Notes under the pieces: model-generated
The model's database searches: none
The model's input: only the letters and a program-made list of their open reading frames with translations
Told to the model about the DNA's origin: nothing
Made by a program: the position numbers and the translations under genes
Origin: Indolivaga alginatilytica
GTDB taxonomy: Bacteria > Bacteroidota > Bacteroidia > Bacteroidales > Dysgonomonadaceae
Assembly: GCF_003201355.1 (NCBI RefSeq)
Contig: NZ_QICL01000018.1
Location: forward strand, 35,375-99,374
Length of the DNA stretch: 64,000 nt
Reading direction: 5' to 3'
In this document: positions 40,476 to 48,739 of the stretch, piece after piece
How positions within the stretch are numbered: the stretch's first letter is position 1
How the letters are laid out: the number at the start of each line of letters is the position of its first letter

Positions 40476-41099
40476 TCAGCATTCAGTTTTACGCAAGGTT
40501 GATTGCCTCCTTTCGGAAAAATCTTTCTGCTTGCAAATATCCCGACGAATTTTGGAGATTATTTCACTTATCCGGCTTTGAGAAATAGATGTCATGGCCG
40601 ATAAATCGGCATAATTTATCGCAGGTTTCAAACGAACATACATTTTGAACAATTCGAATTCGTGAATAGGGTATCTCGAATATACAAAATCAAAAATATC
40701 GTTTTCGAGTCGAAACTTGGTTTTGATTAACTCCTCATCGTTTTCCGAATCATCTATTTTATCGTGATTATCCAATGGCGTTGTGATACTCTGGGAAATT
40801 TGTATATTCACCTGCATAAAATTAGTAAAGAATGCCCGATGAAAATAGGCTTTGTAATCGGCTATCTCTAATCCCCCGAAAAGTATCTTGTCATAAATCC
40901 GAAGAAAAGTATCATTTAAAACATCTTCCTCATAAGTATCTTTATTAATTAATTCTGTCTGGAGTCGATTATAAGATAAACCAAACCATTCTTTAAAAGC
41001 GTCTGCTTTCGATTGATTCTCGGGAGTAGCTACGGCTCCCGGCTTAATCTTAATATACTTCTTTCCTTTATTATTTGCCCCGCTATTGCCTAGTTTCAT
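40476..41099 (-). CDS. Sigma-70-like DNA-binding protein
   Basis: A 207-residue protein. Residues about 35-90 resemble region 2 of a sigma factor (NRLQTELINKDTYEEDVLNDTFLRIYDKIL, KAYFHRAFFTNFM), and the C-terminal part has a helix-turn-helix like region 4 (PAINYADLSAMTSISQSRISEIISKIRRDI, about 153-183). The middle is acidic. It is shorter and more diverged than standard ECF factors, so it may be an atypical sigma or a phage-type regulator. The gene lies 26 nt upstream of the kinase gene on the same strand and may control or be co-transcribed with it. Confidence 0.6.
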   Translation of the reverse strand: MKLGNSGANNKGKKYIKIKPGAVATPENQSKADAFKEWFGLSYNRLQTELINKDTYEEDVLNDTFLRIYDKILFGGLEIADYKAYFHRAFFTNFMQVNIQISQSITTPLDNHDKIDDSENDEELIKTKFRLENDIFDFVYSRYPIHEFELFKMYVRLKPAINYADLSAMTSISQSRISEIISKIRRDICKQKDFSERRQSTLRKTEC

Positions 41100-41156
41100 A
41101 ATTGTGTTTGGTTTTGATGATAAGTATTCCTGATAAATAAAGTACTAGAAGGATGG

Positions 41157-41408
41157 TCATGCATATTGTCCGTACTCAATCTGATCGACAATACTAACAG
41201 TCCGTGCTTTGTTTTTGATTCGCTCGATGATGCGGTCTGCATTGGTGCGGTCTGCTTTTATTTGAACAATAGTATCGGCATCAATCCGAATAGAACGAAG
41301 ATTAGTCTGTTTTTTTCTGGTACGATCTATCAATTTCTGAGCTTGTTTGATAGCATCCGAGTGGTCAAAGGTTTTGTAGCGTCTTTTTGTAGATAATTTA
41401 GCATCCAT
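41157..41408 (-). CDS. Small basic protein, unrecognised
   Basis: An 83-residue protein rich in Lys, Arg and Asp with a helical look (SDAIKQAQKLIDRTRKKQ, DADTIVQIKADRTNADRIIERIKNK). No family was recognised. It is in the same orientation as, and upstream of, the sigma-like and kinase genes. Nucleic-acid binding is possible from charge alone but unproven. Confidence 0.5.
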   Translation of the reverse strand: MDAKLSTKRRYKTFDHSDAIKQAQKLIDRTRKKQTNLRSIRIDADTIVQIKADRTNADRIIERIKNKARTVSIVDQIEYGQYA

Positions 41409-41477
41409 AATGTTTTGTTTTTTTAAGTTTGTTTGTACCGTTTGTAAATTTTGTCCGTGTTGTTAAGGAGAGTCCGA

Positions 41478-41636
41478 TTAACCGGCTGTTTTAAAGAATT
41501 CGCCAAATCGCTCAAATAATTCTTTATCTTCATAATAGCGTTCGATAGCCCATTCTTCCGTATAGCTATAAGAGTCGTTCACACACTGTTCATCTTGTTC
41601 GAATTTAGCATTCCACAGTAATTCTTCGATTGTCAT
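41478..41636 (-). CDS. Small acidic ORF (52 residues)
   Basis: An ATG at 41636 opens a 52-codon frame: MTIEELLWNAKFEQDEQ at the start, YTEEWAIERYYEDKELF in the middle, and a TAA at 41480-41478. It is strongly acidic and follows the same direction as the kinase operon. Acidic mini-proteins near a toxin-like kinase could be inhibitors, but this is speculation. No family recognised. Confidence 0.4.
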   Translation of the reverse strand: MTIEELLWNAKFEQDEQCVNDSYSYTEEWAIERYYEDKELFERFGEFFKTAG

Positions 41637-41804
41637 ATTGTAGTTAATTGTTTTTTAATAAAGCATTTCGAAAACTCATCGGCTATTCTCTATTGATAAA
41701 ATTATCCAACATCAATCTGTTCGGTTTTTCGTTTACTATTCATTCTTTTTATTCAAATAATATATTAATCAGATCAATCAGTTGGTTTTTATTGATTTAA
41801 TTCG

Positions 41805-41812
41805 TATCTTCG
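41805..41812 (+). promoter_or_regulatory. Near-consensus -7 element (TATCTTCG) before operators
   Basis: One mismatch to TAnnTTTG; transcription would start near 41820, just ahead of the two ATTCG-N6-CGAAT sites, an arrangement fitting repression. Confidence 0.4.
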
Positions 41813-41844
41813 CAATTCAATGTTCGCATTAACAATACAAATGT

Positions 41845-41860
41845 ATTCGATTAATCGAAT
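41845..41860. promoter_or_regulatory. Operator candidate O1
   Basis: Perfect 16-bp palindrome ATTCGATTAATCGAAT, i.e. ATTCG-N6-CGAAT, 70 nt before the S24 repressor start. Its half-sites recur in O2. Confidence 0.65.
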
Positions 41861-41885
41861 GAAAACAAGCTAAAAAGAGATGAAT

Positions 41886-41901
41886 ATTCGAAATACCGAA
41901 T
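41886..41901. promoter_or_regulatory. Operator candidate O2
   Basis: ATTCG-AAATAC-CGAAT, same half-sites and spacing as O1; centres are 41 bp apart (about four helical turns), so two repressor dimers could bind the same DNA face. Confidence 0.65.
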
Positions 41902-41929
41902 ATTTAGAATCAATCTAAATTAAAGAAGC

Positions 41930-42697
41930 ATGAAAAGTTCAATAAATGAGCGTATTAAAAAGATTGTAGAACAAAGTTCAAAATCAGTAAGAGCTTATGC
42001 TGAATTTTCAAACATTGCTCAAACAACTCTAAACGACTGCATTAAAGGCTCTACAGAACCTAAATTTGGCCTTATAGACAAAATAATAACCGCTGAACCG
42101 AATATAAATATAGACTGGCTATTAACAGGTCGGGGAGAGATGTATCGCCAGGAAAATAAAGTCGCCAATTTAACTCTGACTATTGATGAACAGGAGCCGC
42201 ATTTTGTGAATAGCTCCGGCGTAAAATATTACGAGATGCCCAACGGACGATTCCGTATGCGCGTACCTCTCATCCCTGTGAAGGCTTATGCCAAATATGT
42301 AGACGAATACCGTGATGCTGAATTTGTGAATGATCTGGAAGAAGTTGAGTTTATCGTTGATAAAGTCGGATTGGGACGTTATTATGCCTTCGAAATAAAA
42401 GGAGACAGCATGGACGATGGTTCAAAACGCAGCATATGTGACAAAGACATTGTTCTGGCTCGTGAATTATCAAAAGATTATTGGCGTGACAGATTACGGA
42501 ACGACGAATATCCTTTCTGGATTATTATACTGGGCAATACAATTGTATGCAAGCAGATAATCAACCAAGACTTAGAACGATGCGAAATAACCTGCCATTC
42601 GCTGAATTCATCTCCCGAATATGCAGACTTCACACTAAGCATGAATGATATCAGTCAATTATGCAATATTGTAGCTCGACAATCTGTACAATTTTGA
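41930..42697 (+). CDS. S24-family (CI/LexA-like) transcriptional repressor
   Basis: A 255-residue protein with an N-terminal helix-turn-helix (about 5-70, VRAYAEFSNIAQTTLNDCIKGSTEPKF, then IDWLLTGRGEMY typical of Bacteroidota phage-type repressors) and a C-terminal S24 peptidase domain. The catalytic serine is S160 in FEIKGDSMDDG and the general-base lysine K208 in TIVCKQII. The expected cleavage site PLIPVKAYAKY (about 113-123) has AK where many relatives have AG. Such repressors self-cleave when RecA is activated by DNA damage. It lies divergent from the kinase operon with two matched operators in front of it. Confidence 0.88.
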   Translation: MKSSINERIKKIVEQSSKSVRAYAEFSNIAQTTLNDCIKGSTEPKFGLIDKIITAEPNINIDWLLTGRGEMYRQENKVANLTLTIDEQEPHFVNSSGVKYYEMPNGRFRMRVPLIPVKAYAKYVDEYRDAEFVNDLEEVEFIVDKVGLGRYYAFEIKGDSMDDGSKRSICDKDIVLARELSKDYWRDRLRNDEYPFWIIILGNTIVCKQIINQDLERCEITCHSLNSSPEYADFTLSMNDISQLCNIVARQSVQF

Positions 42698-42739
42698 GGT
42701 TTTAATTTATTTTCTATCTTTATTGTTCTATTTCGTATT

Positions 42740-42830
42740 ACGTCCTCAGACCTTTTTTATTACTTTAGCAAGTAAAACAACTATAGCTAATTACAACTTT
42801 AAGATAGAATATTAAATATTTAAAATTACT
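42740..42830 (-). repeat. Long repeat copy, diverged, reverse orientation
   Basis: Dyad ACGTCCTCAGACCTT (42740-42754), then TTTTATTACTTTAGCAAG and the distal arm TAGAATATTAAATATTTAAAATTACT. It marks the right edge of the accessory island and lies upstream of the hydrolase gene. Confidence 0.7.
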
Positions 42831-42876
42831 ATTTCTCTGCCCGGGGTATTTTCTAATTAAACTATAACTTACTACT

Positions 42877-43665
42877 ATGAAAGAAAAAATTGCTGTATTA
42901 GGTATTGATATCCAGAATGACTTTACCCAACCAACAGGAGCTTTGTTTGTAAACGGAGCCGATGCCGACGTTAGACGAATGGCTACTTTTATAGAAGAAT
43001 ATGGTTCGAGTATCGATTATGTTGCGCTCACTATGGATTCTCATCAACCCATACATATAGCAAATCAACATTATTGGAAAGATAAAGAAGGTTATCCGCC
43101 TGCCCTATTTACAGTCATTCATGCAGAAGACGTGGAATCAGAAAAATGGATGCCGCAATTCAATCAGGATCGTGCATTGGGCTACCTGAAAGCATTAGAA
43201 GAAAAAGCAGAAGTTTGTACCATATGGCCTGCCCACTGCATACAGGGGAGTAAAGGATGGTCAATAAACGAAATACTCATCAAAGCTCTTTATTCATGGA
43301 GCATAAACGAAGGTAAAACTTATGATCTTTTTTACAAAGGAACACATCAGGCAACGGAACACTACAGTATATTTAAAGCAGCAGTAGAATTTGAAGACAG
43401 TGAGGAAACAAAACTAAATAAGGAATTGTTATCAAGTCTGGAAGAGTTTGATAAAATTATAATAATGGGAGAAGCTGCTGACTATTGTGTAGCAAATTCG
43501 TTAAACGACATATTGGAATTTTCCCCACATCTGGCTAAAAGGGTTATTGTACTGAGTGATTGCATTTCATGGATTAATCCGGAAAATGAACGCGCGATAA
43601 AGATGTACGAAAAAGCCAAACTGCAAGGAGTGAGATTCGCCACCTCCGATCAATTCAGGGATTAA
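42877..43665 (+). CDS. Isochorismatase/nicotinamidase-like cysteine hydrolase
   Basis: A 262-residue protein of the isochorismatase-like superfamily. D11 of VLGIDIQNDF is the conserved catalytic Asp, metal ligands are D54, H56 and H60 in TMDSHQPIHIA as in nicotinamidases, and the nucleophile Cys lies in IMGEAADYCVANSL near residue 196. IWPAHCIQGSKG supplies the region around the substrate. The C-terminal insert before the Cys is longer than in PncA, so the substrate may differ from nicotinamide. The stop TAA (43663-43665) is fused to a GGTC dyad, and an MBL hydrolase gene follows at 38 nt. Confidence 0.85.
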   Translation: MKEKIAVLGIDIQNDFTQPTGALFVNGADADVRRMATFIEEYGSSIDYVALTMDSHQPIHIANQHYWKDKEGYPPALFTVIHAEDVESEKWMPQFNQDRALGYLKALEEKAEVCTIWPAHCIQGSKGWSINEILIKALYSWSINEGKTYDLFYKGTHQATEHYSIFKAAVEFEDSEETKLNKELLSSLEEFDKIIIMGEAADYCVANSLNDILEFSPHLAKRVIVLSDCISWINPENERAIKMYEKAKLQGVRFATSDQFRD

Positions 43666-43678
43666 GGTATCAGACCTT
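43664..43678. repeat. GGTC dyad linking hydrolase stop to MBL gene leader
   Basis: AAGGTATCAGACCTT, one mismatch; begins in the TAA stop of the hydrolase gene and ends 25 nt before the next ATG. Confidence 0.8.
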
Positions 43679-43703
43679 ATATTTTAAATTTAAAAAAAGA
43701 AAA

Positions 43704-44423
43704 ATGAGACTTACTTATATATATCATAGTGGATTTGCTATTGAAGCGGCAAATTTCACTATTATAATTGATTACTACCAAGATTCGATTAATAAGAATC
43801 ATGGCGTTGTAACAGACAGATTATTACACCGCCCACAAAAGCTCTATGTACTGGTTTCCCATGGACACGCAGATCATTTTAATCCGGAGATTCTTAAATG
43901 GAGAGAAGAACGGCAAGATATCACTTATATATTCTCGAAGGATATCGAGACAGCGGCAAAAACAGCTTTCTGTGATATTATATTTATAGACAAAGACGAA
44001 CAATACAAGGATGACATATTACAAATTGACGCTTTTGGATCTACCGATCTGGGTATTTCATTCAAAATAAAAGCCGATAACAAAGTGATATTTCATGCCG
44101 GAGATTTAAATAATTGGCACTGGAACGAAGAATCGACCGACGAAGAGATTAAAGAAGCCGAGGAGTTTTATTCAAGAGAACTCGATCATCTGGCAAGCTC
44201 AACGCCTGCAATTGATATTGCTATGTTTCCGGTCGATCCGCGATTGGGAAAAGACTACATGAAAGGAGCAGATCAATTTCTGGAGAAGATTCCGACAAAA
44301 CTAGTTATTCCCATGCATTTTGACACTGCATACGACAAAGCTGCTGAAATAAAAAACATTGCAGAGAAATACAATACTGAAGTATTCGTTCCCTCACACA
44401 GGGGCGATACTATTGAGATATAA
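43704..44423 (+). CDS. MBL-fold metallo-hydrolase
   Basis: A 239-residue metallo-beta-lactamase-fold protein. The zinc motif is SHGHADH (H53, H55, D57, H58), with further ligands in IFHAGDLNNWHWN (near 130) and VIPMHFDTAYD (near 205). The Gly-Asp-Leu-Asn-Asn-Trp-His-Trp segment is typical of UlaG/YycJ-like small hydrolases of Bacteroidales. Substrate unknown. It is probably co-transcribed with the hydrolase gene upstream. Confidence 0.88.
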   Translation: MRLTYIYHSGFAIEAANFTIIIDYYQDSINKNHGVVTDRLLHRPQKLYVLVSHGHADHFNPEILKWREERQDITYIFSKDIETAAKTAFCDIIFIDKDEQYKDDILQIDAFGSTDLGISFKIKADNKVIFHAGDLNNWHWNEESTDEEIKEAEEFYSRELDHLASSTPAIDIAMFPVDPRLGKDYMKGADQFLEKIPTKLVIPMHFDTAYDKAAEIKNIAEKYNTEVFVPSHRGDTIEI

Positions 44424-44453
44424 AAAGTATAGAGTTTGTTTGTTTTAAACTAA

Positions 44454-44515
44454 AAGGTCTGAGACCTGATAAGTAACTGAAAGTATTTAATGATATACTC
44501 TCTAAGTAATAAATA
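44454..44515 (+). repeat. Rearranged long repeat before VOC gene
   Basis: Dyad AAGGTCTGAGACCTG (44454-44468) followed, not preceded, by the distal arm AAGTAACTGAAAGTATTTAATGATATACTCTC; parts are in a different order from the full copies. Confidence 0.75.
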
Positions 44516-44552
44516 GCTCTGCGAGCTTATAACCAGATAAAGAAAATTAATT

Positions 44553-44933
44553 ATGCAAATAGTAAGTAAATTCGATCATTTTAACATTAATGTTACCAAC
44601 TTAGAACGAAGCATAGAGTTTTACAACAAAGCATTAGGGTTGAAAGAATTAAGGAGAAAGGAAGCACCCGACGGTTCATTTATATTAGTATACCTCTCGG
44701 ATGGAGTAAGTCCGTTTGCATTGGAACTGACATGGCTAAGGGATCACGCTGAAGCCTATGAACTGGGAGAAAACGAAAGCCACCTGTGTTTCCGTGTTGA
44801 AGGAGATTATGACGAAATCCGCAAGTTTCATAAAGAGATGAACTGCGTCTGCTTCGAAAATCATAAAATGGGATTATACTTCATCAATGATCCGGATGAT
44901 TACTGGATCGAAGTATTACCTATAGCAAGATAA
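44553..44933 (+). CDS. VOC/glyoxalase-fold protein (lactoylglutathione lyase-like)
   Basis: A 126-residue protein with two beta-alpha-beta-beta-beta modules. Candidate metal ligands fall in KFDHFNINV (His), FALELTWL (Glu), ESHLCFRV (His) and YWIEVLP (Glu), the order of glyoxalase I (H-E-H-E). DRSIEFYNKALGL-like LERSIEFYNKALGLKEL is the common first helix. Glyoxalase I converts the methylglyoxal-thiol hemithioacetal to a lactoyl thioester; Bacteroidota often lack glutathione, so the thiol is uncertain. A terminator follows. Confidence 0.85.
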   Translation: MQIVSKFDHFNINVTNLERSIEFYNKALGLKELRRKEAPDGSFILVYLSDGVSPFALELTWLRDHAEAYELGENESHLCFRVEGDYDEIRKFHKEMNCVCFENHKMGLYFINDPDDYWIEVLPIAR

Positions 44934-44944
44934 ACCAAACAGCC

Positions 44945-44972
44945 AAAAACCCGGAGAATACTTCGGGTTTTT
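44945..44972 (+). terminator. Terminator after VOC gene
   Basis: 9-bp stem AAAAACCCG / CGGGTTTTT (44945-44953 with 44964-44972), ending in a T-run. Confidence 0.8.
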
Positions 44973-45011
44973 ATTTTCTATATAAAGAATATGAATAGTT
45001 AATATCAAAAA

Positions 45012-45401
45012 CTATCGAAGGAGGCATGGATACTTCCAGCCGACAAGGAAATTTTCCTGCCCCGATGCTTCTGTGTAATACTGAATAATAGTATCTTCAT
45101 CTACCCAAACATTTGGTTTAACAGTCTCTAAAGTACTATTACACAAATCATAACAACTCCGGATATCTACTTCATTATTGAATTGCACAAGACTCATATC
45201 GCACACTTCAAAAATATTGGGCATCCACAAGATAGAAGATTCTTTACAGCGTATCAAATAGGTACTCGAAGCCGGATGTTTACGTCTCGATCTCGGATAC
45301 TCTCGTTCCAAAGCAATACTACTACGCCCGATAAATGCCTGAGCTGTGCGGAGAATTTTTTTTATTGCTGCTTTTGACAAAGGATTAATTGCTTCTTCCA
45401 T
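45012..45401 (-). CDS. Hypothetical protein, unrecognised
   Basis: A 129-residue soluble protein with four cysteines (IRCKESS, FEVCDMS, SCYDLCNS) and a basic patch (EREYPRSRRKHP). The end ENFLVGWKYPCLLR suggests a small alpha/beta domain. No family was recognised. It stands alone with a -7 element (TAACTTTG) at 45545-45552. A convergent terminator lies on its 3' side. Confidence 0.5.
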   Translation of the reverse strand: MEEAINPLSKAAIKKILRTAQAFIGRSSIALEREYPRSRRKHPASSTYLIRCKESSILWMPNIFEVCDMSLVQFNNEVDIRSCYDLCNSTLETVKPNVWVDEDTIIQYYTEASGQENFLVGWKYPCLLR

Positions 45402-45544
45402 AATATTGATCAGTCCTCAAGTGAATAAAGAAAAGACTAGTTTCGTGTTTGTTATATTTATTTACGTATTCAACTATCCCTCAAGCAAGAAAGGTAGTTA
45501 AATAACCATATTCGAATTAAAATAATAAGACTTCAATTAAACAA

Positions 45545-45552
45545 CAAAGTTA
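45545..45552 (-). promoter_or_regulatory. -7 promoter element (TAACTTTG)
   Basis: TAnnTTTG on the minus strand about 144 nt before the start at 45401. Confidence 0.4.
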
Positions 45553-45686
45553 CCTCCGAATAAAATACATACGTCAGCTACCCTATCCCTGTCAGAATAA
45601 AACATTTATGTCTTGTTATTTTCAGTCCTCGGTTTCCCACAACTTATACCTTCAAATCTACTAAAATATAAATGTAAGTTTGTGAA

Positions 45687-47339
45687 TTATTTGTATAAAA
45701 AACGTTTAATACTTCTTTTTGGAGTTTTATCGAACTCCTCCGCACGTATCGTATAATCTATAATTTGACTATATCGAGGAAGACGTTTGTTGACATTTAC
45801 TATTTCTGATTTTAACAAATTATCTACACTTTCTTTAGAATGCAGAGCATTTATAGCATCATGATCGGGAAAAATCAGTGCATGCAGCTTGCCGTCTCTT
45901 TCAACAATCAGAGATTCCGCAACATAACTGGTATTATTTAATAACTGCTCAATTTCTTCGGGATATATATTTTGCCCCGATGGTCCTAGAATCATAGTTT
46001 TACAACGTCCCTTGATATAAATATATTGACTTTCATCCATTACGCCCAAATCACCTGTTCTCAACCAGCCGTCAGCACCCAACACCTCTGCTGTTGCTTC
46101 AGGATTTTTGTAATAACCCAACATTGTATTTGTTCCTCTGACTACAATTTCACCTGTAATATTCTGAGGATCGGGCGAATCTATCTTTACCTCCATACGA
46201 TCAACCGGCTTACCGCACGACGCTGCCCTATATGTCTCCCAGTAGTCATACGAAATAAGCGGACCGCATTCGGTCATACCATACCCTACCGTGTAAGGAA
46301 ATCTAATACGTGACAGGAATTTCCCTACTTCCGTATCTAAAGCGGCTCCACCAACCACAATTTCTATAATATGACCTCCGAATACAGAGATTAGTTTATC
46401 CTTTACCTTAGCGAATATTTTCTCTCTGATAATAGGAATCTTAATCAGTGTTTTTGTCGGTTGCTTGTTCAACTCCGTAAAAACCCTGGATATAATTATC
46501 TTCTCTATAATTAAAGGTACGGCAATAATCAAAGTGGGTTTAATCTTCTCAAACGCATTCATTATTATCTGAGGAGAAGGCAGGCGTGTCAAGAAATGTA
46601 CATGACACCCTTTGGCTACTGATAATAATATCTCAAAAGCCAAACCATACATATGTGCCATAGGCAACATACTCACAATACCGTCGCCGGCTTTTACAAA
46701 CTCAATGCTTTCTATGGCAAATTTAGTATTCGACCACAGACTTCGGTATGGAATCATAACGCCCTTAGGCTTGCTTGTAGTTCCCGATGTATAGTTGATA
46801 AGGGCTAGCTCTTCGGGCTGTTCCTGATGAAACTTCAAGTCAGAGGGGAGAAACCCTTTCGGGTATTTTTCTTTGAAAACAATAGCCAGATTATCACAAA
46901 CCTGATTCAATTTTTGTGAACGGGATTTTTGAATTGCATAATCCTCTACAGCAATTATTGTCTCGACATGAGGTATTTTTAAAGGATCGACTTTATCCCA
47001 CACATGCTCACCTACGAAAAAAACTTTCGCATCGCAATGATTAACTATATTATGAATACTCTCACCATCAAAATCATGTAAAATGGTAGTCACTATAGCT
47101 CCATAACTCATGGAAGCAAAAAAGGTAACAGCCCAATTGGTACAATTACGTCCGCAAAGTGCTATTTTATCACCCTTTTGAACATTAATCGTTTCAAAAA
47201 TAATATGTAATTCTGCTATTTTTTGAGCAAAATCTTTAAATAGCAGAGTACTTCCATTATAATCGCTAAAAACCGGCTTTTCCCAATTGGCGTGGATACT
47301 GCTTTCTATTAACCCTAAAAATCTATCATTGTTTTCCAT
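45687..47339 (-). CDS. Long-chain acyl-CoA synthetase (AMP-binding)
   Basis: A 550-residue ANL-superfamily adenylate-forming enzyme. P-loop motif ALINYTSGTTSKPKGVMIPY (about 187-206), GYGMTECGP (A5-type, near 355) and the hinge WLRTGDLGVMDESQYIYIKGRCK (about 430-452) are all present, with the catalytic lysine region TPKRSIKRFL at the end. It activates a carboxylic acid to acyl-AMP and then to the thioester; size and motifs suggest long-chain fatty acids. It is likely a single-gene unit with a long leader from a -7 candidate at 47533-47540. Confidence 0.9.
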   Translation of the reverse strand: MENNDRFLGLIESSIHANWEKPVFSDYNGSTLLFKDFAQKIAELHIIFETINVQKGDKIALCGRNCTNWAVTFFASMSYGAIVTTILHDFDGESIHNIVNHCDAKVFFVGEHVWDKVDPLKIPHVETIIAVEDYAIQKSRSQKLNQVCDNLAIVFKEKYPKGFLPSDLKFHQEQPEELALINYTSGTTSKPKGVMIPYRSLWSNTKFAIESIEFVKAGDGIVSMLPMAHMYGLAFEILLSVAKGCHVHFLTRLPSPQIIMNAFEKIKPTLIIAVPLIIEKIIISRVFTELNKQPTKTLIKIPIIREKIFAKVKDKLISVFGGHIIEIVVGGAALDTEVGKFLSRIRFPYTVGYGMTECGPLISYDYWETYRAASCGKPVDRMEVKIDSPDPQNITGEIVVRGTNTMLGYYKNPEATAEVLGADGWLRTGDLGVMDESQYIYIKGRCKTMILGPSGQNIYPEEIEQLLNNTSYVAESLIVERDGKLHALIFPDHDAINALHSKESVDNLLKSEIVNVNKRLPRYSQIIDYTIRAEEFDKTPKRSIKRFLYK

Positions 47340-47532
47340 GACTGCTATATCTATATACAGATTAACTACACCCTATTTATATCTCCTAAAGACTTATTAT
47401 TTGACAAGTCTACGGACAATTGTTATTTATACCTAAAGAATATTGTACTAAAAACTTACTGTTACTTATAACATTTACCAAGACAATAAGTTGTTTCGTA
47501 TTATTTATTTATCATAAAGCCTTGATTTAATG

Positions 47533-47540
47533 CAAATATA
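47533..47540 (-). promoter_or_regulatory. -7 promoter element (TATATTTG)
   Basis: TAnnTTTG on the minus strand, about 194 nt before the acyl-CoA synthetase start. Confidence 0.45.
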
Positions 47541-47674
47541 AGGAAATAATCTACTAATCAAATCAAAACACAAAAGATAGATTTCGTTTTTTTATTAGCA
47601 AAAACAACGGCTTTCACTTCAGATATCACTTTGGATATTTGCATCTTACACTTCTAAAAATAATGTTTTTTATA

Positions 47675-47682
47675 TATATTTG
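47675..47682 (+). promoter_or_regulatory. -7 promoter element (TATATTTG)
   Basis: TAnnTTTG placing a full long repeat inside the predicted 130-nt leader of the MscS gene. Confidence 0.5.
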
Positions 47683-47699
47683 TACGATTTACTACAATT

Positions 47700-47790
47700 A
47701 AGTAAAAGAATGTATTTAATGATATACTTTCGATCTATAACAATCTATTGCTGTTACTCCTACCAAAGCAACAAAAAGGTTTGAGACCTT
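47700..47790 (+). repeat. Full-length long repeat (reference copy)
   Basis: Starts AAGTAAAAGAATGTATTTAA, continues through GATATACTTTCGATCTATAA and CTATTGCTGTTACTCC to the dyad AAGGTTTGAGACCTT (47776-47790), 29 nt before the mscS ATG. Contains the internal inverted words TATTGCT and AGCAA. Confidence 0.88.
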
Positions 47791-47819
47791 AATTATTAAT
47801 AAAAACGGAAATAAATTTT

Positions 47820-48671
47820 ATGTTAGGTTTTATTTTATTGCAAAATATAAAAGAGATAAGTCCTTCGGCTTTAGAGCCGCTTTTGCAAGGGCTAATAGAC
47901 CGCCTGATAGGACTTGGTGAGAAATTAATAGTAGCTGCAATTGTTTATTTTATTGGTTCGTGGCTTATCTCATGGCTTCTCAAACTAGTTAAAAAGATTT
48001 TAAGCAGAAAGCTGATTGATGGCGCTGTTCAAACATTTATAAATAGTCTGGTAAACACCATATTAAGAGTAGTACTGATTGTTGCCATTATTGGGATATT
48101 AGGAATTCCTACAACATCGCTGGCTGCGATAATAGCTGCCGGTGGTTTAGCTATCGGTATGGCGATGAAAGATAATTTATCCAATTTTGCCGGTGGAATT
48201 ATGATTTTGTTGAATAAACCATTTAAGCTAAGAGATCGCATTCTGGTACAAGGCATGGACGGAGTAGTTATGGAAATAGGCATTCTTTATACAATACTAC
48301 TAACAGCAGATGGCCGGACCATATATATTCCTAACGGACCATTGTCAACAGGAAGCATAACCAATTATTCTACACAGGAAAACCGAAGAGTAGACATCGT
48401 GTTGAATATAAACTACGGGAACAATGCCGATGAGCTGAAAGCTGCATTAACAGAAGTTGTCAATAGAAACGAAAAAGTACTGCAAGCTCCTACCCCATTT
48501 GTAGGAATAACCAATATCAATAACGGCAATTTCGATATAGTAATACGTGCATGGGTATTAAATGAAGATTACGGCGGTGTTAGTGTCGATCTGAATGAAG
48601 CCATTTATAATACTTTATCTCAAAAAGGTGTTTTTGCTGCATCGTCACTCTCCGTTAGGATGGTCAACTAA
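47820..48671 (+). CDS. MscS-family mechanosensitive ion channel
   Basis: A 283-residue channel with three N-terminal transmembrane helices. The pore helix TM3 reads LAAIIAAGGLAIGMAMKDNLSNFAGG (about 101-126) with the small-residue pattern of MscS, followed by the beta-domain ILLNKPFKLRDRILVQGMDGVV and the alpha/beta end. It releases solutes on hypo-osmotic shock. Length is that of E. coli MscS. It is followed by two envelope genes in the same direction (69-nt gap), and its leader would contain a full GGTC repeat. Confidence 0.94.
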   Translation: MLGFILLQNIKEISPSALEPLLQGLIDRLIGLGEKLIVAAIVYFIGSWLISWLLKLVKKILSRKLIDGAVQTFINSLVNTILRVVLIVAIIGILGIPTTSLAAIIAAGGLAIGMAMKDNLSNFAGGIMILLNKPFKLRDRILVQGMDGVVMEIGILYTILLTADGRTIYIPNGPLSTGSITNYSTQENRRVDIVLNINYGNNADELKAALTEVVNRNEKVLQAPTPFVGITNINNGNFDIVIRAWVLNEDYGGVSVDLNEAIYNTLSQKGVFAASSLSVRMVN

Positions 48672-48739
48672 AAGAGCCCGATTCTAAATCAAATATCTTT
48701 CTTGATTTAGAGACCAATAATATTTTATAGATTTGTAAT

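Larger units (their letters stand above)
38697..42697. mobile_element. AT-rich accessory island (HIRAN / HipA-like kinase / sigma-like / S24 repressor)
   Basis: Five minus-strand ORFs and a divergent repressor gene. The left edge is a terminator, and the right edge is a GGTC repeat. Base composition is lower in GC than the flanks for 38.7-40.5 kb. The repressor has its own operator pair. No integrase or flanking repeat was found, so this is a gene-cargo island or prophage remnant by inference, not a proven mobile element. Confidence 0.4.
47340..47819. other. Divergent region with two promoters and a full repeat
   Basis: 480 bp between the acyl-CoA synthetase and MscS genes. It holds a minus-strand TATATTTG (47533-47540), a plus-strand TATATTTG (47675-47682) and, after the latter, a full long repeat (47700-47790), which would be transcribed as the mscS leader. 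No ORF seen. Confidence 0.6.

Noticed and set aside
40650..40690. Third operator-like site ATTCGAATTCGTGAAT
   Set aside because: Lies inside the sigma-like coding region and has a mismatch in one half-site; likely chance.
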